45,993 nt of DNA from an uncultured Lachnospiraceae bacterium (GTDB taxonomy: Bacteria > Bacillota > Clostridia > Lachnospirales > Lachnospiraceae). The position numbers were made by a program, and so were the translations under genes. Shown here in pieces: positions 26,901 to 32,976 of this stretch. The first letter of the stretch is position 1; every line of letters begins with the position of its first letter. Below the pieces are notes generated by a model that saw nothing but the letters and a program-made list of their open reading frames with translations, had not been told where the DNA came from and did no database searches. The DNA is taken from positions 1-45,993 of the forward strand of contig CAJKWK010000017.1 in assembly GCA_905203555.1 (NCBI GenBank). The letters are read 5' to 3'.

Positions 26901-27112
26901 TCACTTGTAATATCTGCTTTATCTGATAATACAAATGCCTCTGGATTAGTGCTGCCAAAATGTCCGTTTCCATTTCCACTTCCAGATTTCAAATGTGCCA
27001 TTGATTTTGTCGCTGCCTGTACATTCACCGGCGGTAAATACCCCAAAAATGTGGTACATACCATCACCAGAGCTAAGATGACAGCTCCAATTTTTTTCAT
27101 TCCATTTTTCAT
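20972..27112 (-). CDS. Cell-wall endo-alpha-N-acetylgalactosaminidase (GH101)
   Basis: This 2046-residue secreted enzyme should release the core-1 disaccharide Gal-beta-1,3-GalNAc from Ser/Thr of mucin-type glycoproteins. Order: signal peptide (1-34); two related beta-sandwich repeats (about 36-205 and 243-405); a carboxypeptidase-regulatory-like domain (about 431-508); the GH101 core (about 515-1400); a galactose-binding-like region; Big2 (about 1577-1657); F5/8-type C/CBM32 (about 1667-1800); a second Big2 (about 1814-1890); Fn3 (about 1897-1980); a Pro/Ser/Lys linker; a sortase-type signal VPVTGD (2013-2018), hydrophobic helix and KKRRN tail. By alignment to characterised GH101 enzymes the nucleophile is Asp969 (YLDVWYQ) and the acid/base Glu995 (FSTEF). 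GGGAG precedes the ATG. No terminator is seen before the thrS promoter. Confidence 0.95.
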   Translation of the reverse strand: MKNGMKKIGAVILALVMVCTTFLGYLPPVNVQAATKSMAHLKSGSGNGNGHFGSTNPEAFVLSDKADITSEVLSAQVKFTNTIAGTRFRFVTKYVSDTQWAYIAYDHGNGGKWFYEYKDGNATSYPSLSGLPKPNQNDLLTIRTEYVGDQLKVTVENVTTGETGTATTPARLKDVQGKIGFGAGTFGTEYTEVYFSDVNAGDKVWTAYDAWTPYRSGITGQVWEPAVDVEVGGDEPQEPGQGRKWITIRSGESGGGGHAYGNASVKAPALLLDNSRKMEASGQISLALKPENTNWGVFYSYVDDNNWLYVGYDDSSKWYYQYKLNGNEEYPQISGLPQPVVGEEMQLNISLENETLSVTVNGTTVRTTNQTLIRYAEQTSGKGRFGVKVNGANESISFADFKYGTTNCMEDDWEFAAQRTGHEFEERYTATKSVSGKVTAEGGKGLEKATVRFGSNSVVTDAEGNYQVDVEVGNYKMAVTKAGYQAFEQDVEVTVEGENVFNAVLLEKAPLDLTKYDVIQSDVMKVYIGKEFPLVARYEMKGKEDVFFRGNETELNKIIINQKEINPEVTVKETTDTSRTYKMHVEKDDLDFDMTVKISVDGNDLTWKVTDIKKAAGCAKIATIDIPNLSLLSVDAVEEGANFAGAQVSTTTTVSGDVFMDFENGFVPSDEDGYLYAFLQNGKLSAGLFSNSEVEGDKRVMRVNGADVMSLTSAKWYYEMGDANGQKQASKYKAYPVSDLPCAKVAIAEDENKDGEIDWNDGALAYRDIMNYAYGAENIKDMVNYRIVMNFASMAPNPYLATADNIKKVYLATDGLPQAVMLKGYGNEGHDSANSEYADIAEREGGVEDFQNLIKIAHDYNTEIGIHVNAQEIYPEAKSFNDSMIEGPKSYGWGWLDQSVTIDKLWDLSSQARWKRFVQLYDRINNTDHLNIKWPEAVKDSRGIVDKSKEELKKEAESLEDNMDFIYLDVWYQNAWETRQIAKEINSLGWRFSTEFSGQGEYDSTWQHWSTDAAYGGASAKGFNSSIIRFIRNDQRDSQVLNYPAYGGTADNPLLGGYRLYGFEGWGGDRDYNNYIFQTFNQNLPTKFLQHYYVTDWENYEEGQSPVGNQEKEITLMNEDGDKVVVTRNEQQRADENIERIIKLNDKIVLNDVTYLLPWTDNQDGTEKLYHWNLDGGTTSWELPEGWEVENVVVYELSDQGRINEKSVAVNNGSVSLEAKAATPYVVVKGAALKTLKHDFGEADYVVDPGFNGYAEGTKLSSAEWTGDIKNDAVVVEKAATGDQRLAFNSPAEDVEVTTVISGLEKGENYVAEVNVENNSDAKASILVNSGTKTVSNYTERSILGNYVKCDAKNGSKMQRMQISFTAEGKTAELTLARAAGEGSSYMDDIRIVKKTLDNFKADGSFEQDFETVVQGLYPFVLSSAQGISDPSTHLSQLNEPYTQAGWGDRVIDDVISNEWSVKHHSSNRGIIYQTIPQNFRFERGKVYKVEFDYQSGPDKAYAMVVGDGESYTAPATEDCLPQALGSEGTQHVEMQVVGNGSGQTWIGLYSNGPSGNTKIGETDFVLDNLKITEDKNAVAVSLSKTNLYKGETADIYGSGLEQITWGSSDESVATVDTKAGKVNALSKGTATLTAEAKGETIAEFVITVADGVITEIPREEYEGISSTANTEETEKEPAGADKATDGDSSTFWHSGYSPEKFEVSEEHPAILTVDLGKEMRIGGFKFQQRPGVNNGIVQRYSYRILDGSGAVLASGNSTETTAAEKTGGAWIVVKTEEILEQAKSIVISVEGGQGGFAAIAEVVPIAVEKVAEGATLEDITLNAGEKKVLEPVPVNGTMLTGLVWTSSDEKVATVGQNGLVKALKKGKTTISISNAAGLKASCVVTVEGDNDIEAPTKPERLKVSDVEKTSVTITWKASKDNVQVTGYKIYVDGIFLQEVDEETLGVVIENLDQGTSYIVGVSAVDAEGNESEISNIQVKTKSDKPSNPSEPSDPTKPSKPTKPSDSKKPTVVPVTGDRALPGALVMVVAVAGVAVVSVLQKKRRN

Positions 27113-27188
27113 ATCTTTCTCCCTTTTGCCTGCCGCTTATTTTTTCATATCAATACTGTAACTCTCTTCCTAGCCTCCTTCCGCCATT

Positions 27189-27239
27189 CTTGTGCAATAT
27201 GCACAAGTCAATCATAATTATGATACTATATCAGTGCAA
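27189..27239 (-). promoter_or_regulatory. GH101 promoter with operator-like palindrome
   Basis: Minus strand TTGCAC (27234-27239), a 17-nt spacer and TATGAT (27211-27216). Directly downstream, covering the expected transcription start, is a perfect inverted repeat CTTGTGCA-ATA-TGCACAAG (27189-27207). Its location suits a repressor operator; as RNA it could also form a 5' hairpin. Confidence 0.65.
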
Positions 27240-27267
27240 TAATTTCAATTAAAATCTTTCCGTTTTG

Positions 27268-28026
27268 TTAATATTTTTTAATATTTGTTAATAAATAGTA
27301 CCAAATAACAGCAAAACACTCTCGCATCAAATAATTTAGTTGCAACACCGGATTTGATGACGCTGCAAGTCCACTCAGTTTCAAATATCCGACTCGTTTT
27401 CCAATCATTAATGCTCGACAAATATGAAAATTATTTGTCACGAGAACTACCGATGCATCTTTCACTCCGTCCGGTTCCACTGCAGAGATCAATATCCCGG
27501 AAAACCGCAGATTTTCCACTGTCGTAGTAGACTGATCTTCCAAAATAATTCTCTCTGCCTCAACGCCTCGCTCCAAAAGATTCTTTGCCATAGCCTCTGC
27601 TTCCGAAATTGCCTCTCCTTTTCCCTGTCCTCCTGATACAATCACCTGCGTTTTTGGATTTTCACACAAATATGTATAAGCCGCATCCAGACGGCGCATC
27701 AGAGAATTCGTAATTTTCTTTCCATTCACATGTGCACCTAATACAATCAGATACTTCGCATTGCGCTCTGGTTTCTGTCTCATTTTCCACAGAATAACTC
27801 CTTCCGTTATCAAAAACATTATCCACGAAACCAAAAGCACCATTAACACAGCTTTTTGAACAATTCCTGGTATCCACTTCCAAAACAGCCATCCGCTCAA
27901 ATGAATAATTCCCGATAAAAGCCAAAAACCGGCAAATGTTGAATTCCATTTGCCGGTATAATAGCGTATCATTCCATAATAAAGCAGACAACCTATCCCC
28001 ATTATTATAAAATATATCTGTATCAT
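27268..28026 (-). CDS. YdcF/SanA-like DUF218 membrane protein
   Basis: This 252-residue protein has about four N-terminal hydrophobic helices (first 85 residues) followed by a cytoplasmic or surface DUF218 domain (about 92-240). Family motifs are KYLIVLGAHVNG, VIVSGGQGKGEAISEAEAM, the acidic EDQSTTTVENL and VVLVTNNFHICRA. DUF218 members are linked to cell-envelope integrity, but no reaction is firmly assigned. It starts 3 nt after the SEC-C gene stop and probably shares its promoter at 28586-28614. Confidence 0.9.
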   Translation of the reverse strand: MIQIYFIIMGIGCLLYYGMIRYYTGKWNSTFAGFWLLSGIIHLSGWLFWKWIPGIVQKAVLMVLLVSWIMFLITEGVILWKMRQKPERNAKYLIVLGAHVNGKKITNSLMRRLDAAYTYLCENPKTQVIVSGGQGKGEAISEAEAMAKNLLERGVEAERIILEDQSTTTVENLRFSGILISAVEPDGVKDASVVLVTNNFHICRALMIGKRVGYLKLSGLAASSNPVLQLNYLMRECFAVIWYYLLTNIKKY

Positions 28027-28029
28027 AAC

Positions 28030-28545
28030 TTATGCATTACGTCCACAGCATTTTTTGTATTTCTTTCCGCTTCCGCATGGACATGGATCATTTCTTCCAA
28101 TCTTCTTCTCCTTGCGAACGGTTCCTGACTGCTTCTGTTCACGATATAAACGTTTTCTGGTTTCTTCATCAAAAATCTGCTCCCACTGTGGCAATTCATA
28201 GAGCCAGTCAGCTTTTGCATCCACCATGTTCTTATACAAAAGTTCCTTATCAAATGCAAGGCTTACAACAGTCTCTTCTGTCATTGTCTCAATTGGGTTC
28301 TTGACCTTCAAACTATCATTGATTCCATCCAGAAAACCAACCATTGTCATAACATGCTGTCCAAATTTTTCTGCCAATTCTTTTACAGTTCCTTTTACTT
28401 CCTCGTCCGGATTGGTCAGCAAAATTTCATAGATTTTTTTCTCGATATTGAAGTAATTTCCCCAGAAATTCTCTAACTGTGCTTTAGAAGCTTCTTGATT
28501 ATATGCGGTCTCACGCCACTGTTCCAATAAACTCTTATCACTCAT
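28030..28545 (-). CDS. SEC-C zinc-motif protein
   Basis: This 171-residue helical protein ends with a SEC-C module, CPCGSGKKYKKCC, which binds zinc and in SecA contacts SecB or the ribosome. The N-terminal 130 residues have no domain I can name; they are acidic and contain several tryptophans (WRETAY, FWGNYF, WLYELPQWEQIF). It is not SecA. AAAGGAG precedes the ATG. It is the first gene of a two-gene unit with the DUF218 protein. Its function is unknown. Confidence 0.88.
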   Translation of the reverse strand: MSDKSLLEQWRETAYNQEASKAQLENFWGNYFNIEKKIYEILLTNPDEEVKGTVKELAEKFGQHVMTMVGFLDGINDSLKVKNPIETMTEETVVSLAFDKELLYKNMVDAKADWLYELPQWEQIFDEETRKRLYREQKQSGTVRKEKKIGRNDPCPCGSGKKYKKCCGRNA

Positions 28546-28585
28546 TGTACATAAACTCCTTTTATCAAAATATCAACTGACACTC

Positions 28586-28614
28586 ATTATATAACATATT
28601 TTTCATTCCGTAAA
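28586..28614 (-). promoter_or_regulatory. SigA promoter of the SEC-C/DUF218 unit
   Basis: Minus strand TTTACG (28609-28614), a 17-nt spacer and TATAAT (28586-28591), about 40 nt before the SEC-C ATG. Confidence 0.72.
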
Positions 28615-28787
28615 CTGTTATTTTTGCGCCTCCGCAAGTTCCAATACGTAATTTTTGAAAACTTTCTCTTTTTCCGGTATATTCTTTAATGAAAAGAAAC
28701 ATATTTTGTGTTATGATTATATCGTTTCCAAAAAATAACAATAAATAAAACATACATTATTTTTCCAATGAAAGGTAGGAATTCTCC

Positions 28788-28997
28788 ATGAAAAAGTCAA
28801 AACGTATTTTCGCATTGATCAGTGCCATCCTGTTAATTTTACTTTATTTAAGTACTCTTATATTTGCATTGATCGATTCTCCACTTACCAATGATCTGCT
28901 CATAGTGTCTGTCGCTGCAACTATTATCCTTCCGGTTCTTCTGTATGGTCTGATTCTTTTTGGCAAACTTAATAAAGATCCGCATGATGAAGACTAA
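28788..28997 (+). CDS. Small two-helix membrane protein
   Basis: This 69-residue protein has two hydrophobic helices (about 7-29 and 36-60), a basic N-terminus (KKSKR) and an acidic C-terminus (DPHDED), suggesting both ends face the cytoplasm. GAAAGGTAGG upstream supports the ATG. I do not recognise a family. It is the only plus-strand gene in this stretch and ends 2 nt from the stop codon of the convergent 56-residue gene. Confidence 0.7.
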   Translation: MKKSKRIFALISAILLILLYLSTLIFALIDSPLTNDLLIVSVAATIILPVLLYGLILFGKLNKDPHDED

Positions 28998-28999
28998 CT

Positions 29000-29170
29000 T
29001 CACATATACATCAGTTCTGCAAGTTCCATTGCCTCTCCCTGCCGGTGTTTCAATCCGGCACCACTGACACAGTTCTGTTCTTTCTCCTGTTCTTTAATCA
29101 TGCTTCTTTTTCGCAGATATTCTTCAATCGTTATGATTTCCTGCTTGCTTTTTTCTTCTCTCTTTTGCAT
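29000..29170 (-). CDS. Small hypothetical protein, 56 residues
   Basis: A short reading frame starts at ATG 29168-29170, preceded by a strong AGGAGGTG site at about 6 nt, and ends at TGA 29000-29002. The product is charged and probably helical: it begins MQKREEKSKQEIITIEEYL and ends EAMELAELMYM, with one cysteine. It has no membrane segment and I recognise no family. It lies tail to tail with the small membrane protein gene. The remaining 29171-29340 stretch upstream holds nothing else I can support. Confidence 0.62.
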   Translation of the reverse strand: MQKREEKSKQEIITIEEYLRKRSMIKEQEKEQNCVSGAGLKHRQGEAMELAELMYM

Positions 29171-29340
29171 GAAAACACCTCCTGTGATCTATATTCAAGA
29201 CTTTCTCAACTTTACAAGTCTATGCGGGCTCAACCCAGAATATTCCTCTTGTAACTTCTCTTTTTCTTTTCTTTCGAATACGATTATATTATAATTTCCA
29301 AATGTAATAAAATTTTGTCCTCTTTGTAAAATTTAAAGAA

Positions 29341-29394
29341 AAAAAGAATGATCTGACCATATTTTAAAATAACGATCAAATCATTCTTTTTTTA
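29341..29394 (-). terminator. Intrinsic terminator of purA
   Basis: AAAAAGAATGAT and ATCATTCTTTTTT form an A/T-flanked stem usable on both strands; on the minus strand it directly follows the purA stop. Confidence 0.8.
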
Positions 29395-29402
29395 TAATTT
29401 TA

Positions 29403-30692
29403 TTAATTTTTTTCTTTCATGCGATAAATAATATCGTCTCTTCCCGGTCCATTACTGATTAATGTAATTGGATATCCGATGTGTTCCTCTACGAACTCAA
29501 TATATTTCCGACAGTTTTCCGGCAAATCTTCATATCTCTTGATTCCACGTATATCACTTTTCCATCCCGGAAGTGTTGTATATACCGGTTTCGCTTTTTC
29601 CAGAAGATGCGTTACCGGGAAATCTGTTGTCAGCTTTCCGTCTATCTCATAGCCGACACATACCGGAATCTCATCCAGGTATCCAAGTACATCTAAAACA
29701 GTGAATGCAACATCTGTAGTCCCCTGCATGCGGCAGCCATACTTAGATGCCACACAATCAAACCATCCCATTCTTCTCGGCCGACCGGTTGTTGCACCAA
29801 ATTCACCGCCATCACCGCCTCGTCTTCTCAGTTCATCTGCCTCTTCCCCGAAAATCTCACTGACAAATGCGCCTGCGCCTACTGCACTGGAGTATGCTTT
29901 ACATACAGTAATGATCTGCTTAATCTCATACGGTGGGATTCCTGCTCCAATTGCCCCGTAAGCTGCCAATGTAGAAGAGGACGTTACCATTGGATAAATC
30001 CCATGATCCGGATCCTTCAAAGAGCCAAGCTGACCTTCCAGCAGAATATCTTTTCCCTCTTTCAACGCATTGTGCAAAAACAACGATACATCACAGACAT
30101 ACGGTGCGATCATTTCCTTATACTCTTTTAATTCTTTATATAAATCTTCCGGATTTAAAAGTGGTTTATGATATAAATGTTCCAATATCACATTCTTCTG
30201 TTCTGCAATTCTCTCTGTTTTCTCTTTCAGCAGTTCATCATCAAATAACTCACTTACCTGAAAACCGATCTTTGCAAACTTATCAGAATAAAACGGTGCA
30301 ATTCCAGACTTTGTAGAACCAAAAGACTTGCCCGCAAGTCTTTCCTCTTCGTATGCATCAAATAATTTGTGATAAGACATGACAATCTGCGCACGATCTG
30401 ATACAAGAATCTTAGGAGTCGGAACCCCCTTTTCAACAACAGACTGCACTTCCTCAAACAATCTTGGTATATCAAGTGCAACACCATTTCCGATCACACT
30501 TGTTGTATGCTCATAAAATACACCGGATGGCAATGTATGCAGTGCAAATTTTCCATAATCATTTACAATTGTATGACCTGCATTGGCTCCACCTTGAAAA
30601 CGAACAATGATGTCCGCCTCTTTTCCGAGCATATCCGTAATCTTGCCTTTTCCTTCGTCGCCCCAGTTTGCTCCAACTACCGCTTTTACCAT
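29403..30692 (-). CDS. purA: Adenylosuccinate synthetase
   Basis: It joins IMP and aspartate using GTP, the first step from IMP to AMP. The GTP-binding loop (GANWGDEGKGK, residues 7-17), the catalytic QGGANAGHT loop, DRAQIV, the LLEGQLG segment and the GRPRRMGWFD motif are present, and the 429-residue length is normal. I chose ATG at 30692 because AGGAGG is 8 nt away; a TTG two codons upstream is only 2 nt from it. It is transcribed from a TTTACA-TATAAT promoter at 30753-30781 and is apparently monocistronic. Confidence 0.98.
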   Translation of the reverse strand: MVKAVVGANWGDEGKGKITDMLGKEADIIVRFQGGANAGHTIVNDYGKFALHTLPSGVFYEHTTSVIGNGVALDIPRLFEEVQSVVEKGVPTPKILVSDRAQIVMSYHKLFDAYEEERLAGKSFGSTKSGIAPFYSDKFAKIGFQVSELFDDELLKEKTERIAEQKNVILEHLYHKPLLNPEDLYKELKEYKEMIAPYVCDVSLFLHNALKEGKDILLEGQLGSLKDPDHGIYPMVTSSSTLAAYGAIGAGIPPYEIKQIITVCKAYSSAVGAGAFVSEIFGEEADELRRRGGDGGEFGATTGRPRRMGWFDCVASKYGCRMQGTTDVAFTVLDVLGYLDEIPVCVGYEIDGKLTTDFPVTHLLEKAKPVYTTLPGWKSDIRGIKRYEDLPENCRKYIEFVEEHIGYPITLISNGPGRDDIIYRMKEKN

Positions 30693-30752
30693 TTTCAAAT
30701 CCTCCTGCGTATTTACGCCTTGAAAATATTGTATTCAAAAAACTACATCGGA

Positions 30753-30781
30753 ATTATACTACAGCTTTTTTTAGATGTAAA
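30753..30781 (-). promoter_or_regulatory. SigA promoter of purA
   Basis: Minus strand TTTACA (30776-30781), a 17-nt spacer and TATAAT (30753-30758), lying between the cardiolipin synthase stop and purA. I see no purine riboswitch in the short leader. Confidence 0.8.
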
Positions 30782-30806
30782 GAAAAAATTATACTTCCAT
30801 CAGCGG

Positions 30807-32366
30807 TCACATCAATGGTGCGATCAAACGCAGAACTCTTCCACATAACAGCATAACCGGATTGATTTTTTTCAGATCCGCAAGCGAAATCCGATGACAT
30901 TTTTTCAATGTATTTTGGAAATCCAGCTCTATATCACGCACTACAGGGTTATTATAAATAAATACACCACACTCAAAATGCAGGTACAGGCTCCGGTAGT
31001 CTAGATTGATTGTTCCTACAGTAGCCGTATCATTATCAGATACAAAAACCTTCGCATGCACAAAGCCCGGTAAAAATTCATAAATCTTTACACCAGCTTC
31101 GATCAATTCTCTATAATGTGTCTTAGCCACTGCAAAAGCATACCATTTATCCGGAATATGCGGCATGATGATCGTTACATCAATTCCGCTTTTGGCTGCT
31201 CTTGCAAGTGTATCGGACATCTCATTATCCAAAATCAAATACGGTGTCATAATATGTACATATTTCTTTGCATGATTCAAAATATGGAAATATACTTCTT
31301 TTCCCACGTCTTCATGATCAAACGGACTATCACCATACGGAATCATATACCCCAGTTCTCGTCTCATCTCCGGCAGTCGTTTTGTCAAATACTTCTCATA
31401 GTCCTCCGGCTTGTGTTCGGTTACATTCCACATCTGCAAAAACATCATCGTAAGACTCTGAACTGCTTCCCCTTCCAGCATTACAGCCGTATCTTTCCAA
31501 TATCCAAAACGTTCTTTCTGATTAATATATTCATCTGCCAGATTGATTCCACCGGTAAATCCATATTTTCCATCGATCACACAGATTTTTCGGTGATCTC
31601 TGTTATTTTGTGTCGTAGTCAGAATCGGACGGATCGGACTGAACATCTTGCATTTGATGCCGTATTTTCGTATTTTTTTCGGATAATTATAAGGCAGATT
31701 CGAAATACTGCACATACCGTCATACATAAAACGTACTTCGACTCCCTCTGCAGCTTTCCGTTTCAAAATATCTAAAATCGAGTTCCACATATATCCTTCT
31801 GTCACAATAAAGTATTCCAAAAAGATATATTTTTCTGCGCCCTCCAGCTTTTCAAGCATCATCTTAAATTTATCCTGACCTGTTGGAAAATACATCGCTT
31901 TTGTATTTCGATAGGTTGGGAAATGCAGTTGTTTCTGCATATAGTATGCCAGGTTTGCATTTGCCGGCTTACTCACCCGCAGTTCTTCTACAATCTCCGT
32001 TTTCTGTGCCAGATACGGCCAGGTAGCCATCTGAAGATTACCGAGTCTCTCTCCGATATATTTTGTTCCCAACTCCAAACGTACATAGATATAGAAGAGA
32101 CATCCAAAAACTGGCATTACCAGAATCAACAAAATCCACGTTCTGCTGGACTCCGGATTTCCTTTTTGATTAAAAATATAAATAATCACACCAGCCTGTA
32201 CGACGGTCTGAACCCCATAAACATAGACCGCATATTCACTGAGCTTTGTTGTCAATACAAAAATCATGCCAATCTGAAGAAGTATCAGCAAAATTACAAG
32301 TGCTGTTCGACTGAAAACAACACTCAGTACCCCCTTCTTTGCTTTCTTTGCAGCTTTATATTCCAT
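30807..32366 (-). CDS. cls: Cardiolipin synthase (PLD family)
   Basis: It condenses two phosphatidylglycerol molecules to cardiolipin and glycerol at the membrane. Two N-terminal hydrophobic helices (about 20-65) precede two phospholipase D catalytic motifs, HRKICVIDG in GGINLADEYIN context and HAKVFVSDN in GTINLDYRSLYLHFE context. Read from ATG 32366 the protein has 519 residues, typical of the family. The frame is open 26 codons further, but that stretch overlaps a promoter (32416-32444) and lacks a good ribosome binding site, while GGAAGGAAG precedes ATG 32366. It is a single gene. Confidence 0.93.
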   Translation of the reverse strand: MEYKAAKKAKKGVLSVVFSRTALVILLILLQIGMIFVLTTKLSEYAVYVYGVQTVVQAGVIIYIFNQKGNPESSRTWILLILVMPVFGCLFYIYVRLELGTKYIGERLGNLQMATWPYLAQKTEIVEELRVSKPANANLAYYMQKQLHFPTYRNTKAMYFPTGQDKFKMMLEKLEGAEKYIFLEYFIVTEGYMWNSILDILKRKAAEGVEVRFMYDGMCSISNLPYNYPKKIRKYGIKCKMFSPIRPILTTTQNNRDHRKICVIDGKYGFTGGINLADEYINQKERFGYWKDTAVMLEGEAVQSLTMMFLQMWNVTEHKPEDYEKYLTKRLPEMRRELGYMIPYGDSPFDHEDVGKEVYFHILNHAKKYVHIMTPYLILDNEMSDTLARAAKSGIDVTIIMPHIPDKWYAFAVAKTHYRELIEAGVKIYEFLPGFVHAKVFVSDNDTATVGTINLDYRSLYLHFECGVFIYNNPVVRDIELDFQNTLKKCHRISLADLKKINPVMLLCGRVLRLIAPLM

Positions 32367-32415
32367 TCTTTCTAACTTCCTTCCAACTTTTTTCCTAGAT
32401 TGATAAACATCACAT

Positions 32416-32444
32416 AGTGTACCATATTTCTGACATTCCGACAA
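32416..32444 (-). promoter_or_regulatory. Predicted promoter of cardiolipin synthase
   Basis: Minus strand TTGTCG (32439-32444), a 17-nt spacer and TACACT (32416-32421). It lies inside the longest possible open frame of the cls gene and therefore favours the shorter start. Confidence 0.6.
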
Positions 32445-32524
32445 CTAACCCCTCGGCAAATTCTATTTATTTTTACTTGATTTTCATTCTGCATAATTTG
32501 CCGAATTTTGGAGATGGAAAAATG

Positions 32525-32553
32525 TTGTAATTCAACAAAAAAAGTATTAGAAT
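32525..32553 (+). promoter_or_regulatory. Predicted promoter of the small acidic membrane protein
   Basis: TTGTAA (32525-32530), a 17-nt spacer and TAGAAT (32548-32553), 77 nt before the chosen ATG. Confidence 0.6.
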
Positions 32554-32629
32554 AATAATTGATTGAATTATGAAAAAATCATGTAAAGACAAGAGATTAC
32601 ACTATTTCGTAAGAAGGGAGTTTTTTACT

Positions 32630-32872
32630 ATGAAAAAAACATTAAAATGGCTCGCAGCGTTGATTGCAATCGGTACAGCGATCGGAATTATCATTGCATT
32701 TTTCTGCAAAAAGAATCACGAAGAAGATTCCTTTGACTTTGACTTGAATGATGATTTTGATTTAGATTCCGACCTTCAGCCGGTAGATCGTGAGTATGTT
32801 TCCCTGAACAAAACTGTAAAAGACAAAACAGACGAAACAGACAGCGTCGCCAGTGAACCTGTAGTTTCATAG
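32630..32872 (+). CDS. Small membrane-anchored acidic protein
   Basis: This 80-residue protein has one N-terminal membrane helix (about 6-25, with a basic MKKTLK start and CKKN at its end) followed by a strongly acidic cytoplasmic tail rich in alternating Asp and Phe/Leu (DSFDFDLNDDFDLDSDL). ATG 32630 is preceded by AAGGGAG at proper distance; an upstream in-frame ATG at 32570 has no such site. I recognise no characterised family. It is convergent with the MocR gene; a long inverted repeat separates them. Confidence 0.72.
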   Translation: MKKTLKWLAALIAIGTAIGIIIAFFCKKNHEEDSFDFDLNDDFDLDSDLQPVDREYVSLNKTVKDKTDETDSVASEPVVS

Positions 32873-32925
32873 CTTATTTAACCTTTTTATTTTAACCTTT
32901 TTGTCAAAGAATATGCGCAATCAAC

Positions 32926-32976
32926 AATACCCCTTAAGCTGACAAGGTACTCGCCTCCATCCGCTTAAGGGGTATT
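32926..32976. terminator. Long inverted repeat between convergent genes
   Basis: AATACCCCTTAAGC (32926-32939) and GCTTAAGGGGTATT (32963-32976) are perfect 14-bp arms around a 23-nt loop. The second arm overlaps the MocR stop codon by 2 nt. It probably terminates one or both convergent genes, although the flanking T runs are short. Confidence 0.55.

Noticed and set aside
28565..28753. Minus-strand open frame of 62 codons upstream of the SEC-C gene
   Set aside because: It reads through the predicted SEC-C promoter, lacks a ribosome binding site and has no recognisable motif.
31116..31775. Plus-strand open frame of 219 codons
   Set aside because: Antisense shadow of the cardiolipin synthase gene, whose catalytic motifs are intact in the other strand.
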